A stretch of 35,667 nucleotides of DNA from the NCBI GenBank assembly GCA_011526095.1, contig WYBA01000179.1:1-35667 (forward strand), in the 5' to 3' direction. Below the pieces are notes generated by a model. That model was given only the letters and a program-made list of their open reading frames with translations. It made no database searches and was not told where the DNA came from. Positions 24,984 to 33,402 of the stretch are shown piece after piece. Position 1 is the stretch's first letter, and each line of letters starts with the position of its first letter. The stretch comes from Myxococcales bacterium (GTDB lineage: Bacteria; Myxococcota_A; Polyangia; Haliangiales; Haliangiaceae). The position numbers were made by a program, and so were the translations under genes.

Positions 24984-26945
24984 CTACTCGCCCGCGGGCC
25001 ACAGCAGGTGGAACAGGCGGTGGCTGAGCACCAGCAGGCAGTACTCCTGCAGGTCGCCGCCGCTGTCGCGCAGCACGCTGAAGTTGAAGTCGATCATCGC
25101 CAGGCCGTCGCTCAGCGTCGACACGAGGTAGTCGATCGTCGGCGGGTTGTGCTGCGGGTCGTAGGCCCACGCGGTCAGCCGCGCGCGCAGCTCGTCGAAC
25201 GCCGGGCGCAGGCGCGCTGGCATCGCCTCGATCCGCAGCGGGCGCATCCACGCCAGCGCCATCGCGGACAGCGCGCGGACGTCCGACGACATCGCGGCGA
25301 GGCCGAGCGCGGGCTCGACCAGGCCGATCATCGCCGGCTGCACCATCTGCGCCTCGACGTCGCCCTTGAACAGCAGCGCGCCGGGGTGGACGTTGTTGTG
25401 CGCCATGCCGTTGTCGTGCAGCAGCGCGACCTGGCGGGTGACGAGGAACCCGAGTGCGAGCGCCGCGTCGAGGTGCAGGTCGACGTGGGCGAGCTGGCTG
25501 CCGAACCGGGCGTCGTCGATGAACTCGCTGAACAGCAGCAGCGACGCCGTCGTCGGGTCGTAGATCACCTTGTGCAGCGTCGTCAGCAGCCCCTGCCGCA
25601 CCTTCTTCAGGGTCGGCAGGAAGTGCTGCTGCCAGTTCTCGACCAGCAGCCGCGGGTCGGCGACGGTCTGCAGGTTGATCACCGTGACGAGCTTGTTGAA
25701 CGTGTTGGCGTCGGGGAACTGGCCGGCGGCGAGCAGGTCGGGGCGCGGCGCGGCGACGAAGATCGGGTGGCCCTTGACCCGGCCCAGGCTCTCCTCGATC
25801 CGGTAGCCCCAGCTCTGCACCGCCTGCTCGGCGTGATCGATCACCGCGCGGCCGATCGTCGCGTCGCGGCGGCCGGCGAGCACGCCCTGCAGCCGCTCCT
25901 CGCGATCGTCGACGACGTGGACCTCGCTGCGGCGGCGGATGAACGTCGACTCCCCCCGGTCGGCGTCGTCGATCAGCGGCAGCGCGTCGTGCAGCGCCTC
26001 GAGCACGTCGTCGACCGAGCGGTAGCGCCCGCTCGGCTCGCGCTCGAGGCAGCGCTCGATGATCGGCTTGAGCACGTCGGGCACCGCCGGCGGGTACGCG
26101 ATCCGGCTGCGCCCGCCGACGACGACGCCGTCGCCGATCCGCGCGAGCAGGCCCCACATGTCCTCGGTGTCGCCGTACGGCGTGCGGTCGGTGAACAGCG
26201 CGAACAGCGCGCCGCCGATCGCGAAGATGTCGAGCGCCGTCGAGATCGGCGACTCGGCCAGCCCCGGGTCGATCAGCTCCGGCGGCACCGAGTAGCCGGG
26301 CGAGCCGAAGATCCGGCCGCGGTAGTACGCCTTGTAGGTCGTCTGCCCGATGTCGTCGAGCGACACGCACAGGTCGAAGTCGAACAGCATCGCGTGCGTC
26401 GCGTCGTCGTCGAGCAGGACGTTGCGCAGCGTGAGGTCGCGGTGGAGCAGCCGCTCGGCGTGCAGCCGCGACAGCCCCGACAGCGCCTGCATCAGCAGGA
26501 TCACGCGCGCCCGCGGCGTCAGCCGCTGCGAGCTGATCGCCTCGAGCAGCGTCGACGCCAGCTTGGGCGTGACGATCAGGTAGTTGTCGGCGATCGGCGC
26601 CGAGAGGTGGACGGGCAGCACCGCCGGGTGGTCGATCGTCATCAGGCGCGCCGACGCCCGCTGGTTGGTCTGATGATCGCGCCGCGTCACCTCGTCGGTG
26701 CGGAGCTGGTAGAGGTAGTTTGCGTGGAACGTCTTGCCGACGACCGCCTCGACCGCGCCGACGCCATCGAGCCGGCGCTCGACGTCGAACACCGCGCCCA
26801 TGCCGCCCTGGGACAGCTTGTGCCCGGTCGTGCGGTAGAGGTAGCGCCCGAACCGGAACACCAGGCCCTGCGTCGCCAGCTGCTCGGCGTGCAGGGCCTC
26901 GAGCGCGACGTTCTCGACCCAGGGATCGGCGGCTTCGGCGGACAT
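24984..26945 (-). CDS. Protein kinase with atypical active site fused to a pseudokinase-like domain
   Basis: This 653-residue protein has a kinase domain at about 40-320: glycine loop LSQGGMGAVF (44-53), candidate Lys71, catalytic loop HRDLTLRN (168-175), metal motif DFD instead of DFG (189-191), and APE-like SVPPELIDP. The HRDLK Lys is Thr172, and the loop resembles tyrosine kinases (HRDLAARN) more than bacterial Hanks kinases. A second region (about 375-650) ends like another kinase C-lobe: VALLHDNGMAHNNVHPGALL (506-525), with no HRD Asp, and GLVEP in place of DFG. It looks like a pseudokinase. No membrane segment is seen, so it is cytoplasmic. ATG at 26945 was chosen over an upstream frame extension that is Pro/Arg-rich. 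Confidence 0.85.
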   Translation of the reverse strand: MSAEAADPWVENVALEALHAEQLATQGLVFRFGRYLYRTTGHKLSQGGMGAVFDVERRLDGVGAVEAVVGKTFHANYLYQLRTDEVTRRDHQTNQRASARLMTIDHPAVLPVHLSAPIADNYLIVTPKLASTLLEAISSQRLTPRARVILLMQALSGLSRLHAERLLHRDLTLRNVLLDDDATHAMLFDFDLCVSLDDIGQTTYKAYYRGRIFGSPGYSVPPELIDPGLAESPISTALDIFAIGGALFALFTDRTPYGDTEDMWGLLARIGDGVVVGGRSRIAYPPAVPDVLKPIIERCLEREPSGRYRSVDDVLEALHDALPLIDDADRGESTFIRRRSEVHVVDDREERLQGVLAGRRDATIGRAVIDHAEQAVQSWGYRIEESLGRVKGHPIFVAAPRPDLLAAGQFPDANTFNKLVTVINLQTVADPRLLVENWQQHFLPTLKKVRQGLLTTLHKVIYDPTTASLLLFSEFIDDARFGSQLAHVDLHLDAALALGFLVTRQVALLHDNGMAHNNVHPGALLFKGDVEAQMVQPAMIGLVEPALGLAAMSSDVRALSAMALAWMRPLRIEAMPARLRPAFDELRARLTAWAYDPQHNPPTIDYLVSTLSDGLAMIDFNFSVLRDSGGDLQEYCLLVLSHRLFHLLWPAGE

Positions 26946-27067
26946 GGGCGGGGGCGGCGGCGCCCGAGGCCCTCGATGATGGCGCCTGGCGCGCGCCATC
27001 GCAACGGCCGAGCGAGGCTAGCTCGCCGACAACCCGCCGGATTCGTTGACGTTCAGGTCCGGATCCA

Positions 27068-27097
27068 TTGACGCGCAGCCCCCCCGCGGGCTATCTC
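27068..27097 (+). promoter_or_regulatory. Candidate promoter for ctaA operon
   Basis: TTGACG at 27068-27073 matches five of six -35 positions. TATCTC follows at 27092-27097 with 18-bp spacing and only three -10 matches. It lies about 95 bp before the ctaA ATG and is followed directly by an inverted repeat. A second TTGACG at 27046 has no partner. Confidence 0.35.
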
Positions 27098-27128
27098 GCG
27101 GGCGGTCATATTGTCGCACCGCCCGCGA
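27096..27128. promoter_or_regulatory. 11-bp inverted repeat upstream of ctaA
   Basis: TCGCGGGCGGT (27096-27106) and ACCGCCCGCGA (27118-27128) are perfect complements around an 11-nt loop. The repeat overlaps the end of the candidate promoter, where an operator or a leader hairpin would sit. Confidence 0.5.
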
Positions 27129-27192
27129 TCCGTGTCGGTCCGCGCGACCCCATGGTAACCGTGCGAATCCAACGGCCGAGCCCGCCCCCACC

Positions 27193-28143
27193 ATGCTCGA
27201 GCATCGCTTCGCCCAGCTCACCGCCGCGTGCACCTTCTTGCTGCTGATCATCGGCGGCACGGTCAACCCGACGGGGTCGAGCCTCGCGTGTCCCGAGCCG
27301 ACGATGATCTGCAACGGGGAATTCCTGCCGGAGATGACCGGCGGGGTGCTCTACGAGCACGGCCACCGGCTCGCCGCGATGTCGGTCGGCTTGCTCCAGA
27401 TCGGCCTCACGATCCTCCTGCTCCGCCGCCGTCGCGGCATGGGCGCGGTGGCGTGGGGCACCCTCGGCATGGTGTGCCTGCAGGGCGGGCTGGGCGCGGT
27501 CACCGTCGCCTACAAGCTGCCGTGGTTCGTCTCGACCGGGCACCTGCTGCTCGGGTTCAGCTACTTCGCGACGCTCCTGTGGATCGCCTGGCGCACGCGC
27601 CCGGCCCGGCCGGCCGAAGATGACGCCGCGGACGCGCACCGCGCGGAGCTCGGCGACGGCCGCCGGCTGATCCAGCTCGGCGTCGGCGTCGTGTTCGTCC
27701 AGCTCCTGCTCGGCGCGCTCGTCCGCCACAGCGAGGCGACGCTGGCGTGCATCGGCATGCCGGACTGCCACGCCGGCGACTACTTCCCGGCGTCGTGGGT
27801 CCAGCGCATCCACATGATCCACCGCGGCTTCGGCATCGTCGTCGGCGTGACGACCATCGCCCTGGCCCTGCTGGTGATGCGGCGCGCGCGGTCGTGGGGC
27901 CGGCTGCGCGCCGTGATGCTCGCGGCGATCGCCACCGTCGTCGCGCAGATCGTCCTGGGCATCTACGTCGTGCTGACGTTCCGCAGCGTCCCCGTCGCGG
28001 TGGCGCACTTCGCGGGCGCCGCGACCCTGTGGGGCCTGTGGGCCTACGCCTGGTTCTCCACCGGCGCGCGCGCCCGCGCGGCCGGCGCCGGCGCCGACCC
28101 CCAGCTGCTCGCGCCGGTGCGCGGCGTCCACGCGGTCCCATGA
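27193..28143 (+). CDS. ctaA: Heme A synthase (COX15/CtaA)
   Basis: This 316-residue membrane protein has about eight helices and oxidises the C8 methyl of heme O to heme A for aa3-type oxidases. It shows the internal duplication of CtaA. Heme-ligand His candidates are His56/His58 (EHGHRL), His117 (STGHLL), His207/His210 (IHMIHRG) and His272 (VAHFAG). Two Cys pairs in external loops, C33/C40 and C186/C192, correspond to the Cys pairs seen in Bacillus-type CtaA. ATG at 27193 is chosen because [15 protein letters not shown] leads straight into the first helix. It overlaps ctaB by ATGA. Confidence 0.94.
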   Translation: MLEHRFAQLTAACTFLLLIIGGTVNPTGSSLACPEPTMICNGEFLPEMTGGVLYEHGHRLAAMSVGLLQIGLTILLLRRRRGMGAVAWGTLGMVCLQGGLGAVTVAYKLPWFVSTGHLLLGFSYFATLLWIAWRTRPARPAEDDAADAHRAELGDGRRLIQLGVGVVFVQLLLGALVRHSEATLACIGMPDCHAGDYFPASWVQRIHMIHRGFGIVVGVTTIALALLVMRRARSWGRLRAVMLAAIATVVAQIVLGIYVVLTFRSVPVAVAHFAGAATLWGLWAYAWFSTGARARAAGAGADPQLLAPVRGVHAVP

Positions 28144-29066
28144 GAGAGGCCGCGCTCCCCCGCACCGCGCGCGAGGCCGGCGACGAGGTCGGCCGCGGCT
28201 CGCTCGCCGACGTCGTCGCGCTGGTCAAGCCGCGCATCATGGTCATGGCGCTGCTCACCGCCGCCGGCGGGTTGAGCCTGGCGCCCGGCGAGCCCGCGCT
28301 CGGGCTGTGGCTGACGCTGATGGTCGGCACCGCGTTCCTCGTCGGCGCCGCCAACACGCTCAACATGTACCTCGAGCGCGACGTCGACTGCCTGATGGCG
28401 CGCACGCGCAACCGCCCGCTGCCGCAGCGCCGGCTGCCGGACCAGGTCGCGCTGACGTTCGGCGTCGTCCAGGCGCTGATCGCCGTCCCGGTCCTCACCT
28501 TCGGGATCACCGGCAGCCCGTTCGCCGGCCCGCTGACCGGACTGCTCGGCGTCGTCGCGCTGATCAGCTACGTCGGCCTGTACACGCCGCTCAAGCAGCG
28601 CAGCTGGCTGGCGACGTGGGTCGGCGCGCTGCCCGGCGCGATGCCCGCGCTGATGGGCTGGACCGCGGCGACGGGGCGGATCGACGCCGGCGGCCTCGCG
28701 GTGTTCGCGCTGCTGTTCATCTGGCAGATCCCCCACTTCCACGCGATCGCGCTGTTCCGCCACCGCGAGTACGAGCGCGCCGGCCTCAAGACGCTCGTCG
28801 GCGTCCACGGCCCCGAGGCCGCCCACCGCGAGATCGTCGTCTACTCGATCGTCCAGGTCGCGATCAGCGTGCTGCCGTGGGCGCTCGGCGTCGCCGGTGA
28901 GGTCTACCTGGTCATCGCGCTCGCGCTCGGCGCGGCGTTCCTCGTCGCGGTCCAGCGCGGGCTGTCGCGCGGCGCCGGCGCTGCCTGGGCGAAGCGGCTG
29001 TTCCTGCTATCCATCGTCTACCTGCCGGTGGTCTTCACCGCGCTGGTCCTCGATGGAAGCCGCTGA
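28140..29066 (+). CDS. ctaB: Protoheme IX farnesyltransferase (heme O synthase)
   Basis: This 308-residue UbiA-superfamily membrane enzyme transfers a farnesyl group to protoheme to give heme O, the substrate of CtaA. The prenyl-diphosphate motif is [20 protein letters not shown] (75-94), and the second conserved region includes [20 protein letters not shown] and the family stretch [20 protein letters not shown]. Length is normal. It is coupled to ctaA (ATGA overlap) and to the DUF420 gene (TGATG overlap). Together they form a heme A and oxidase-assembly operon, although no oxidase subunit gene is in the window. Confidence 0.96.
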   Translation: MREAALPRTAREAGDEVGRGSLADVVALVKPRIMVMALLTAAGGLSLAPGEPALGLWLTLMVGTAFLVGAANTLNMYLERDVDCLMARTRNRPLPQRRLPDQVALTFGVVQALIAVPVLTFGITGSPFAGPLTGLLGVVALISYVGLYTPLKQRSWLATWVGALPGAMPALMGWTAATGRIDAGGLAVFALLFIWQIPHFHAIALFRHREYERAGLKTLVGVHGPEAAHREIVVYSIVQVAISVLPWALGVAGEVYLVIALALGAAFLVAVQRGLSRGAGAAWAKRLFLLSIVYLPVVFTALVLDGSR

Positions 29067-29629
29067 TGTCCACCGCTGAACCGACGTCCCCGCCCGACCT
29101 CGCCGGTCGCCCGTTCTTCGGCAAGCCGTACGCGTGGCTCGCGTTCGCGCTCGCCCTCACCGCCGTCCCGCTCGTCGGCTACATGGTCCGCGCCGACCTG
29201 CCGTGGGACCGCATGCACCCGGCGATCAACGCGATGCTCAACGGCACGAGCACCGTGTTCCTGCTCGTCGGCTGGCTGGCGATCCGCCGCCGCGACGTCG
29301 CGTTCCACCGCGCGTGCCTGGTGTCCGCGTTCGGCGCCTCGACGCTGTTCCTCGCGTCGTACCTCGCCCGCTTCGCGCTCAGCGGGACGCACCGCTACCC
29401 CGGCGACGGCTGGGACAAGACGCTGTACCTCGTCATCCTGTTCAGCCACATGGTGCTCGCGGTCGTCGTGCTGCCGATGATCCTGCGCGCGCTATGGATG
29501 GGCTACCGCGGCCGGTGGGCGGACCACCGCAAGATCGCCCGCTGGGCGTGGCCGCTGTGGATGTACGTCTCGGTGACGGGCGTGGCGGTGTACGTGCTGC
29601 TCTACCACGTCGGCCCGGCGCTCTCCTGA
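29066..29629 (+). CDS. DUF420 (CtaM/YozB-like) membrane protein
   Basis: This 187-residue protein has about five membrane helices and belongs to the DUF420 family. Conserved features are [40 protein letters not shown] and [14 protein letters not shown], with His in helices that could bind a metal or heme. Family members next to ctaA/ctaB are needed for assembly of heme-A oxidases in Gram-positive bacteria (CtaM). The one-base overlap with ctaB supports the same role here. It converges with the AI-2E family transporter gene with only 8 bp between stops. Confidence 0.9.
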   Translation: MSTAEPTSPPDLAGRPFFGKPYAWLAFALALTAVPLVGYMVRADLPWDRMHPAINAMLNGTSTVFLLVGWLAIRRRDVAFHRACLVSAFGASTLFLASYLARFALSGTHRYPGDGWDKTLYLVILFSHMVLAVVVLPMILRALWMGYRGRWADHRKIARWAWPLWMYVSVTGVAVYVLLYHVGPALS

Positions 29630-29637
29630 GCGTTGCT

Positions 29638-30723
29638 TCAGTGATCCTGGTGGTCGGGCAGCGCGACCACGTCCGCCGGTGACGGCGCCGCGCCCTCGGG
29701 CGGCGCCTTGCGCAGGTCCTGATAGCCGCGCGTGCCCGCCGCGAGCAGCAGGCCGATCCACCGCGTCCGCGGGTGGTAGTCGAGCGCGATCCGCACCGAC
29801 ACGGTGAGCGGCACGGACAGGAGGGCCCCGACCGGCCCGAGCACCCAGCCCCAGATCAACAGCGAGATCATCAGGACCAGCGGCGACAGGCCCATCGCGC
29901 GCCCCATCAGCTTCGGCTCGAGCACGTTGTCGACGAGGACGTTGACCGCGACGTAGCCCGACACGATCCCGAGCGCGCCGCCGGGGCCGAGCTCGAGCAG
30001 CCCGAACAGCACCGGCGGGATCGCCGCGATCAGGCTGCCGATCACCGGGACGAAGTTGAGCGCGAACGCCAGCACACCCCACAGCACCGGGTTCGACACG
30101 CCCCAGATCCAGCACCACAGCCCGAGGAGCACGCCGTTGGCCAGCGACAGCGTGAACTTCACCCGCAGGTAGCGCTGGACCTCGTCGAGCGCCGACATCG
30201 TCCGTCCCACCGCGTCACCGTCGCCGAGGATCAGCTTGAGCTTGCGCTTGAGCAGGTCCGCCTCGAGCTGGATGAACACGGTCAGGAACAGGACGTTGAG
30301 CAGGTCGCCGAGGATGCCGCTGGCAATGATCACCGCGTCGGTGACCAGCCGCGACGCCGTCGCGCCCGCGTCGACGCTGTCCGACGTCGGCGCGAGCTTC
30401 TCCAGCCCGCGCGACTTCAGCCACGCCTGGACGTCCTTCCACGCCCCGTCGAGCTGCTCGGCGTAGGTCGGCGCGGCGGCGGCGAGGTCGCGCGCCGCCA
30501 GCACCACGAGCGTGCCGATCGCGACGATCGCGCCGATCACGCACACGACGGACAGGATCACCGCCACGACCGGCGGCAGCCCGCGCTTGGCCAGCCGGTC
30601 GGAGATCGGCTGGAACGCCACCGCGATCGTGATCGCGAGCAGCAGCGGCACGACGAGCGCCGCCGCCGCCTTCAGGGCGGCGAGGAGGATGACGATCCCG
30701 ACGGCGACGGCCAGCGTCCGCAC
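29638..30723 (-). CDS. AI-2E family transporter (PerM/TqsA-like)
   Basis: This 361-residue protein has about seven or eight membrane helices. It opens with a hydrophobic run (VAVGIVILLAALKAAAALVV), then PLLLAITIAVAFQPISDRL, a soluble helical segment (about 85-125), and then conserved C-terminal stretches: ALNFVPVIGSLIAAIPPVLF, NVLVDNVLEPKLMGRAMGLS and VGALLSVPLT. These identify the AI-2E exporter/permease family. Actual substrates vary (autoinducer-2, Na+/H+ antiport and others), so function is not assigned. The start is GTG at 30723-30721. It lies 50 bp downstream of ino1 across a GC-rich hairpin. Confidence 0.93.
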   Translation of the reverse strand: MRTLAVAVGIVILLAALKAAAALVVPLLLAITIAVAFQPISDRLAKRGLPPVVAVILSVVCVIGAIVAIGTLVVLAARDLAAAAPTYAEQLDGAWKDVQAWLKSRGLEKLAPTSDSVDAGATASRLVTDAVIIASGILGDLLNVLFLTVFIQLEADLLKRKLKLILGDGDAVGRTMSALDEVQRYLRVKFTLSLANGVLLGLWCWIWGVSNPVLWGVLAFALNFVPVIGSLIAAIPPVLFGLLELGPGGALGIVSGYVAVNVLVDNVLEPKLMGRAMGLSPLVLMISLLIWGWVLGPVGALLSVPLTVSVRIALDYHPRTRWIGLLLAAGTRGYQDLRKAPPEGAAPSPADVVALPDHQDH

Positions 30724-30747
30724 GTCGGGAACGTAGCATCACGTCGC

Positions 30748-30766
30748 GCGGGGGCGTTCGCCCCGC
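30748..30766 (-). terminator. GC hairpin after ino1
   Basis: GCGGGGGC and GCCCCGC pair (one bulge) around a short loop, 8 bp past the ino1 stop in its direction of transcription. It is terminator-like without a T-run and lies between ino1 and the AI-2E family gene, so it may only reduce read-through. Confidence 0.45.
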
Positions 30767-30773
30767 ACGCGGA

Positions 30774-32093
30774 TCAGTCGTAGTACTCGGCGCCGAGGTG
30801 GGTGATCAGCTCGTCACCCTTGGTGTAGCGGAGCGTGTTCTTCAGCTTCATCAGCTGGATGAACAGGTCGTGCTCCGGGTACAGCCCCTCCTGCGTCATC
30901 GGGCTCTTCCAGTAGAAGGAGAGCCACTCCTGCACGCCGGCCATCCCCGCGCGCGACGCGAAGTCCATGAACAGCGCCAGATCGAGGACGATCGGCGCGG
31001 CCAGGATCGAGTCGCGGCAAAGGAAGTTGACCTTGATCTGCATCGGGTAGCCGAGCCAACCGACGATGTCGATGTTGTCCCAGCCTTCCTTGTTGTCCCC
31101 GCGGGGCGGGTAGTAGTTGATGCGGACGACGTGGTCGATGTGCCCGTAGAGGTCCGGGTACAGGTGCGGCTGCAGGATGTGGTCGAGGACACCGAGCTTG
31201 GTGACCTCCTTGCTCTTGAACGACTCGGGGTCGTCGAGCACCTCGCCGTCCCGGTTGCCCAGGATGTTGGTCGAGTACCAGCCCTGCAGGCCGAGCAGGC
31301 GCGCCTTGAAGCCGGGCGCCAGGATCGTCTTCATCAGCGTCTGGCCGGTCTTGAAGTCCTTGCCCGAGATGGGCACCTGGTTCTTCCGCGCCAGCTCGAT
31401 CGCCGCGGGGAAGTCGACCGCCAGGTTCGGCGCGCCGTTGGCGTACGGGACGCCGAGCTTGAGGCACGCGTAGGCGTAGATCTGCGACGGCGCGATGTCG
31501 TCGGAGGAGTTGCGCAGGCCCTCCTCGAACTTGGCCAGCGTCGAGTGGGTCTCGGTCGGCTTGCGGTAGACCTCGGTCGAGCCGCACCACACCGCGACGA
31601 GGCGGTCGCAGTTGTTGGTCGCCTTGAACTTCTTGATGTCCTCCATGACCTGCTCGGCGAGGTCCATCTTGGAGGTGCCCTTCTTGACGTTGGGCCCGTT
31701 GAGCTTCTTGACCCAGGTCTGCTCGAAGACGGCCGGCATCGGCTTGATCGCCTCGAGCTCGTCCTTCATCTGATCGAGCAGGCGCGTGTCGAGCACGCCG
31801 GCGCGGACGGCCGCGGCGTAGGCGTCATCGTGGAAGATGTCCCAGCCGCCGAACGCGACGTTGTCGATCGGCGCGATCGACACGTAGTCCTTCAGCATCG
31901 GCGACGTCGCGTCGGTGCGCTTGCCCAGCCGGATCGTGCCCATCTGCGTGAGCGAGCCGATCGGCTTGGCGAGACCTCGTCGCACGGCGATCACACCGGC
32001 GATGAAGGTGGTTGCGACCGCACCCATGCCGGGGAGAAGGATCCCCAGCTTGCCGGTCGCGGGCTTGACGTCGACGCCTTTCTTGAGAGCCAT
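30774..32093 (-). CDS. ino1: Inositol-3-phosphate synthase
   Basis: This 439-residue enzyme makes 1L-myo-inositol 1-phosphate from glucose 6-phosphate with NAD+. The Rossmann start KLGILLPGMGAVATTFIAGV (15-34) is followed by VAVWCGSTEVYRKPT, PYANGAPNLAVDFPA, ISGKDFKTGQTLMKTILAP (with probable catalytic lysines 245, 248 and 255) and STNILGNRDGEVL (274-286). Length fits prokaryotic Ino1 forms. Products serve inositol lipids or compatible solutes; neighbours give no further clue. The start ATG at 32093 has a GAGG site 9 nt upstream. The 146-bp leader contains a large inverted repeat and internal hairpins. Confidence 0.94.
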   Translation of the reverse strand: MALKKGVDVKPATGKLGILLPGMGAVATTFIAGVIAVRRGLAKPIGSLTQMGTIRLGKRTDATSPMLKDYVSIAPIDNVAFGGWDIFHDDAYAAAVRAGVLDTRLLDQMKDELEAIKPMPAVFEQTWVKKLNGPNVKKGTSKMDLAEQVMEDIKKFKATNNCDRLVAVWCGSTEVYRKPTETHSTLAKFEEGLRNSSDDIAPSQIYAYACLKLGVPYANGAPNLAVDFPAAIELARKNQVPISGKDFKTGQTLMKTILAPGFKARLLGLQGWYSTNILGNRDGEVLDDPESFKSKEVTKLGVLDHILQPHLYPDLYGHIDHVVRINYYPPRGDNKEGWDNIDIVGWLGYPMQIKVNFLCRDSILAAPIVLDLALFMDFASRAGMAGVQEWLSFYWKSPMTQEGLYPEHDLFIQLMKLKNTLRYTKGDELITHLGAEYYD

Positions 32094-32124
32094 AGCTGCG
32101 ATCCTCTTGCAACAGCGAAGCCGG

Positions 32125-32237
32125 GACCTTGCCCCAAGACCCCACGCCCGCGCAAGCGAAACCCCGGCGGTTTGGCCCTCCAGCCGGCGCGCGTTTCGTC
32201 GCGAGGTGTCGAGGATTCGACACCGCCGGGCAAGGTC
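32125..32237 (-). promoter_or_regulatory. Structured leader candidate upstream of ino1
   Basis: On the ino1 strand, GACCTTGCCC (32237-32228) is complementary to GGGCAAGGTC (32134-32125), a 10-bp closing stem around about 93 nt. Inside are a perfect hairpin GGTGTCGA-ATCC-TCGACACC (32224-32205) and possible short stems CCGGC/GCCGG and AAACC/GGTTT. The layout recalls a multi-branch regulatory RNA. The internal hairpin may alternatively be the terminator of the lipoprotein gene ending at 32240. Confidence 0.35.
32205..32224 (-). terminator. Hairpin GGTGTCGA-ggat-TCGACACC after lipoprotein gene
   Basis: An 8-bp perfect stem with a 4-nt loop lies 15 bp past the stop of the lipoprotein at 32240-32902 and within the ino1 leader. 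It could terminate the upstream operon; no T-run is present. Confidence 0.45.
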
Positions 32238-32239
32238 TG

Positions 32240-32902
32240 TCAGCGGCTCCAGGTCAGCGCGGCCGGCAGGTAGAGCTGGTAGCCGCCGAAGATCTCGAAC
32301 CCCGAGTCCTGCACGTAGCGCATCTTGATCGCGAACGGCCCGGCGCCGGCCGAGAGCTGGCCGCCGGCGTCGACGCCCCGCTCCGACCCGTCGCCGACCG
32401 CGCCGGGCGTCGGGTAGATCACGAGGCCGCCGCTGACGTTCAGCATGTAGAACCAGTGGCGGGTCGCCTCGAGGGTGATCGGGCCCATCACGGTCGGGGT
32501 GCCGGCCTCCTCGGGGAACGAGGTGTCGGAGAACCCGAACTGGGCGATGCCCCAGCCGAGCGTCGCGCCCCACCCGTCGCGCGGGAAGCCGAGCGCGCCC
32601 TTGCCGCCGCTGTCGGCCGACTCGCCGAACGCGACGTGGACCTTCACGCCGAGCTCGAGCGAGCCCTCGCGGTTGCCGTCGCCGTACATCCGGCCGATGC
32701 CAGGCATGACCGAGAGCCCGGGCGCGATCCCGAGCTGGTTCACGCCGGGATCCTCCGGGATGTCCTGCTGCGGGTCCATCGTCAGCCGCGCCGGTGGCAC
32801 CTGGATGTCGAGCTTGCCCGGGGCGTTTCGCAGCGAGTGGCGCTTGAGCCCGGGGCAGCCGGCCAGCGCCACGATCGCCGCGGCCAGCAGCGCGCGCCTC
32901 AT
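32240..32902 (-). CDS. Putative lipoprotein, outer-membrane-barrel-like
   Basis: This 220-residue protein has a lipoprotein signal, MRRALLAAAIVALAGC, with lipidation at Cys16. The mature part alternates polar and hydrophobic residues with many aromatic ends (VKVHVAFGES, WGATLGWGIAQFGF, HWFYMLNVSGGLVIYP, FAIKMRYVQDSGFEIFGGYQ), which suggests a small beta-barrel or beta-sandwich at the outer membrane. No known family is recognised. Its ATG overlaps the stop of the preceding lipoprotein gene (ATGA), so both probably work together. Confidence 0.8.
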   Translation of the reverse strand: MRRALLAAAIVALAGCPGLKRHSLRNAPGKLDIQVPPARLTMDPQQDIPEDPGVNQLGIAPGLSVMPGIGRMYGDGNREGSLELGVKVHVAFGESADSGGKGALGFPRDGWGATLGWGIAQFGFSDTSFPEEAGTPTVMGPITLEATRHWFYMLNVSGGLVIYPTPGAVGDGSERGVDAGGQLSAGAGPFAIKMRYVQDSGFEIFGGYQLYLPAALTWSR

Positions 32903-33399
32903 CGCCACGGCCCCTCGAACGCCTGGAACACCGGCCACGTGAACACCTCCGTGCCGTCCGGAAACCGGACCTCGAGCTCGAGCCGGCCGCGCCGGACGCC
33001 GGCGTTCCACACCGCGTCGCCGTCGAACGGCACCGGGAGCCACAGGTAGTGCAGCGAGCGCCCGCGCATCGCGGGCAGCGCCGGCGGCGTCGCCGCGGCG
33101 CGCGCGCCGTCGTCGAACACGAGCTCGGCCCGCGTCACCGTGCCCGGGCAGTCGTGGCGCGACCGGACCTCGAGCACCGCGCCGAGCCCGGCCTTGCCGC
33201 TGCGCTTCACCACGCTCCGCATCCCGAGGCACCGCCGCCACTGGATCTCGGCCGGATCGTTCACGCCGACGACCCATCGGGGGTACTGGCGCGGGTGCAT
33301 GCGATCGACGCACCCGGCGCCGACCGTGACGACGGCGACGGCGAGCGCGAGCAGGGCGATCCGGGCGAGCACGGCTGCGTCAACGCGGCGCGTGCGCAC
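32899..33399 (-). CDS. Putative lipoprotein, unknown family
   Basis: This 166-residue protein begins at GTG and has an extended N-terminus (MRTRRVDAAV), a hydrophobic signal segment and a lipobox-like VGAGC (Cys30). The mature domain is predicted to be beta-rich: LGAVLEVRSRHDCPGTVTRA, LHYLWLPVPFDGD and RLELEVRFPDGTEVFTWPVF. No family is recognised. It starts 3 bp after the GDPD stop and overlaps the next lipoprotein gene, so the three form one transcription unit. Confidence 0.78.
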   Translation of the reverse strand: MRTRRVDAAVLARIALLALAVAVVTVGAGCVDRMHPRQYPRWVVGVNDPAEIQWRRCLGMRSVVKRSGKAGLGAVLEVRSRHDCPGTVTRAELVFDDGARAAATPPALPAMRGRSLHYLWLPVPFDGDAVWNAGVRRGRLELEVRFPDGTEVFTWPVFQAFEGPWR

Positions 33400-33402
33400 C
33401 GC

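Noticed and set aside
27000..27180. Direct repeat CAACGGCCGAG at about 27001 and 27170 as an attachment site
   Set aside because: It is 11 bp, has no tRNA or integrase nearby, and the DNA between is an ordinary promoter region.
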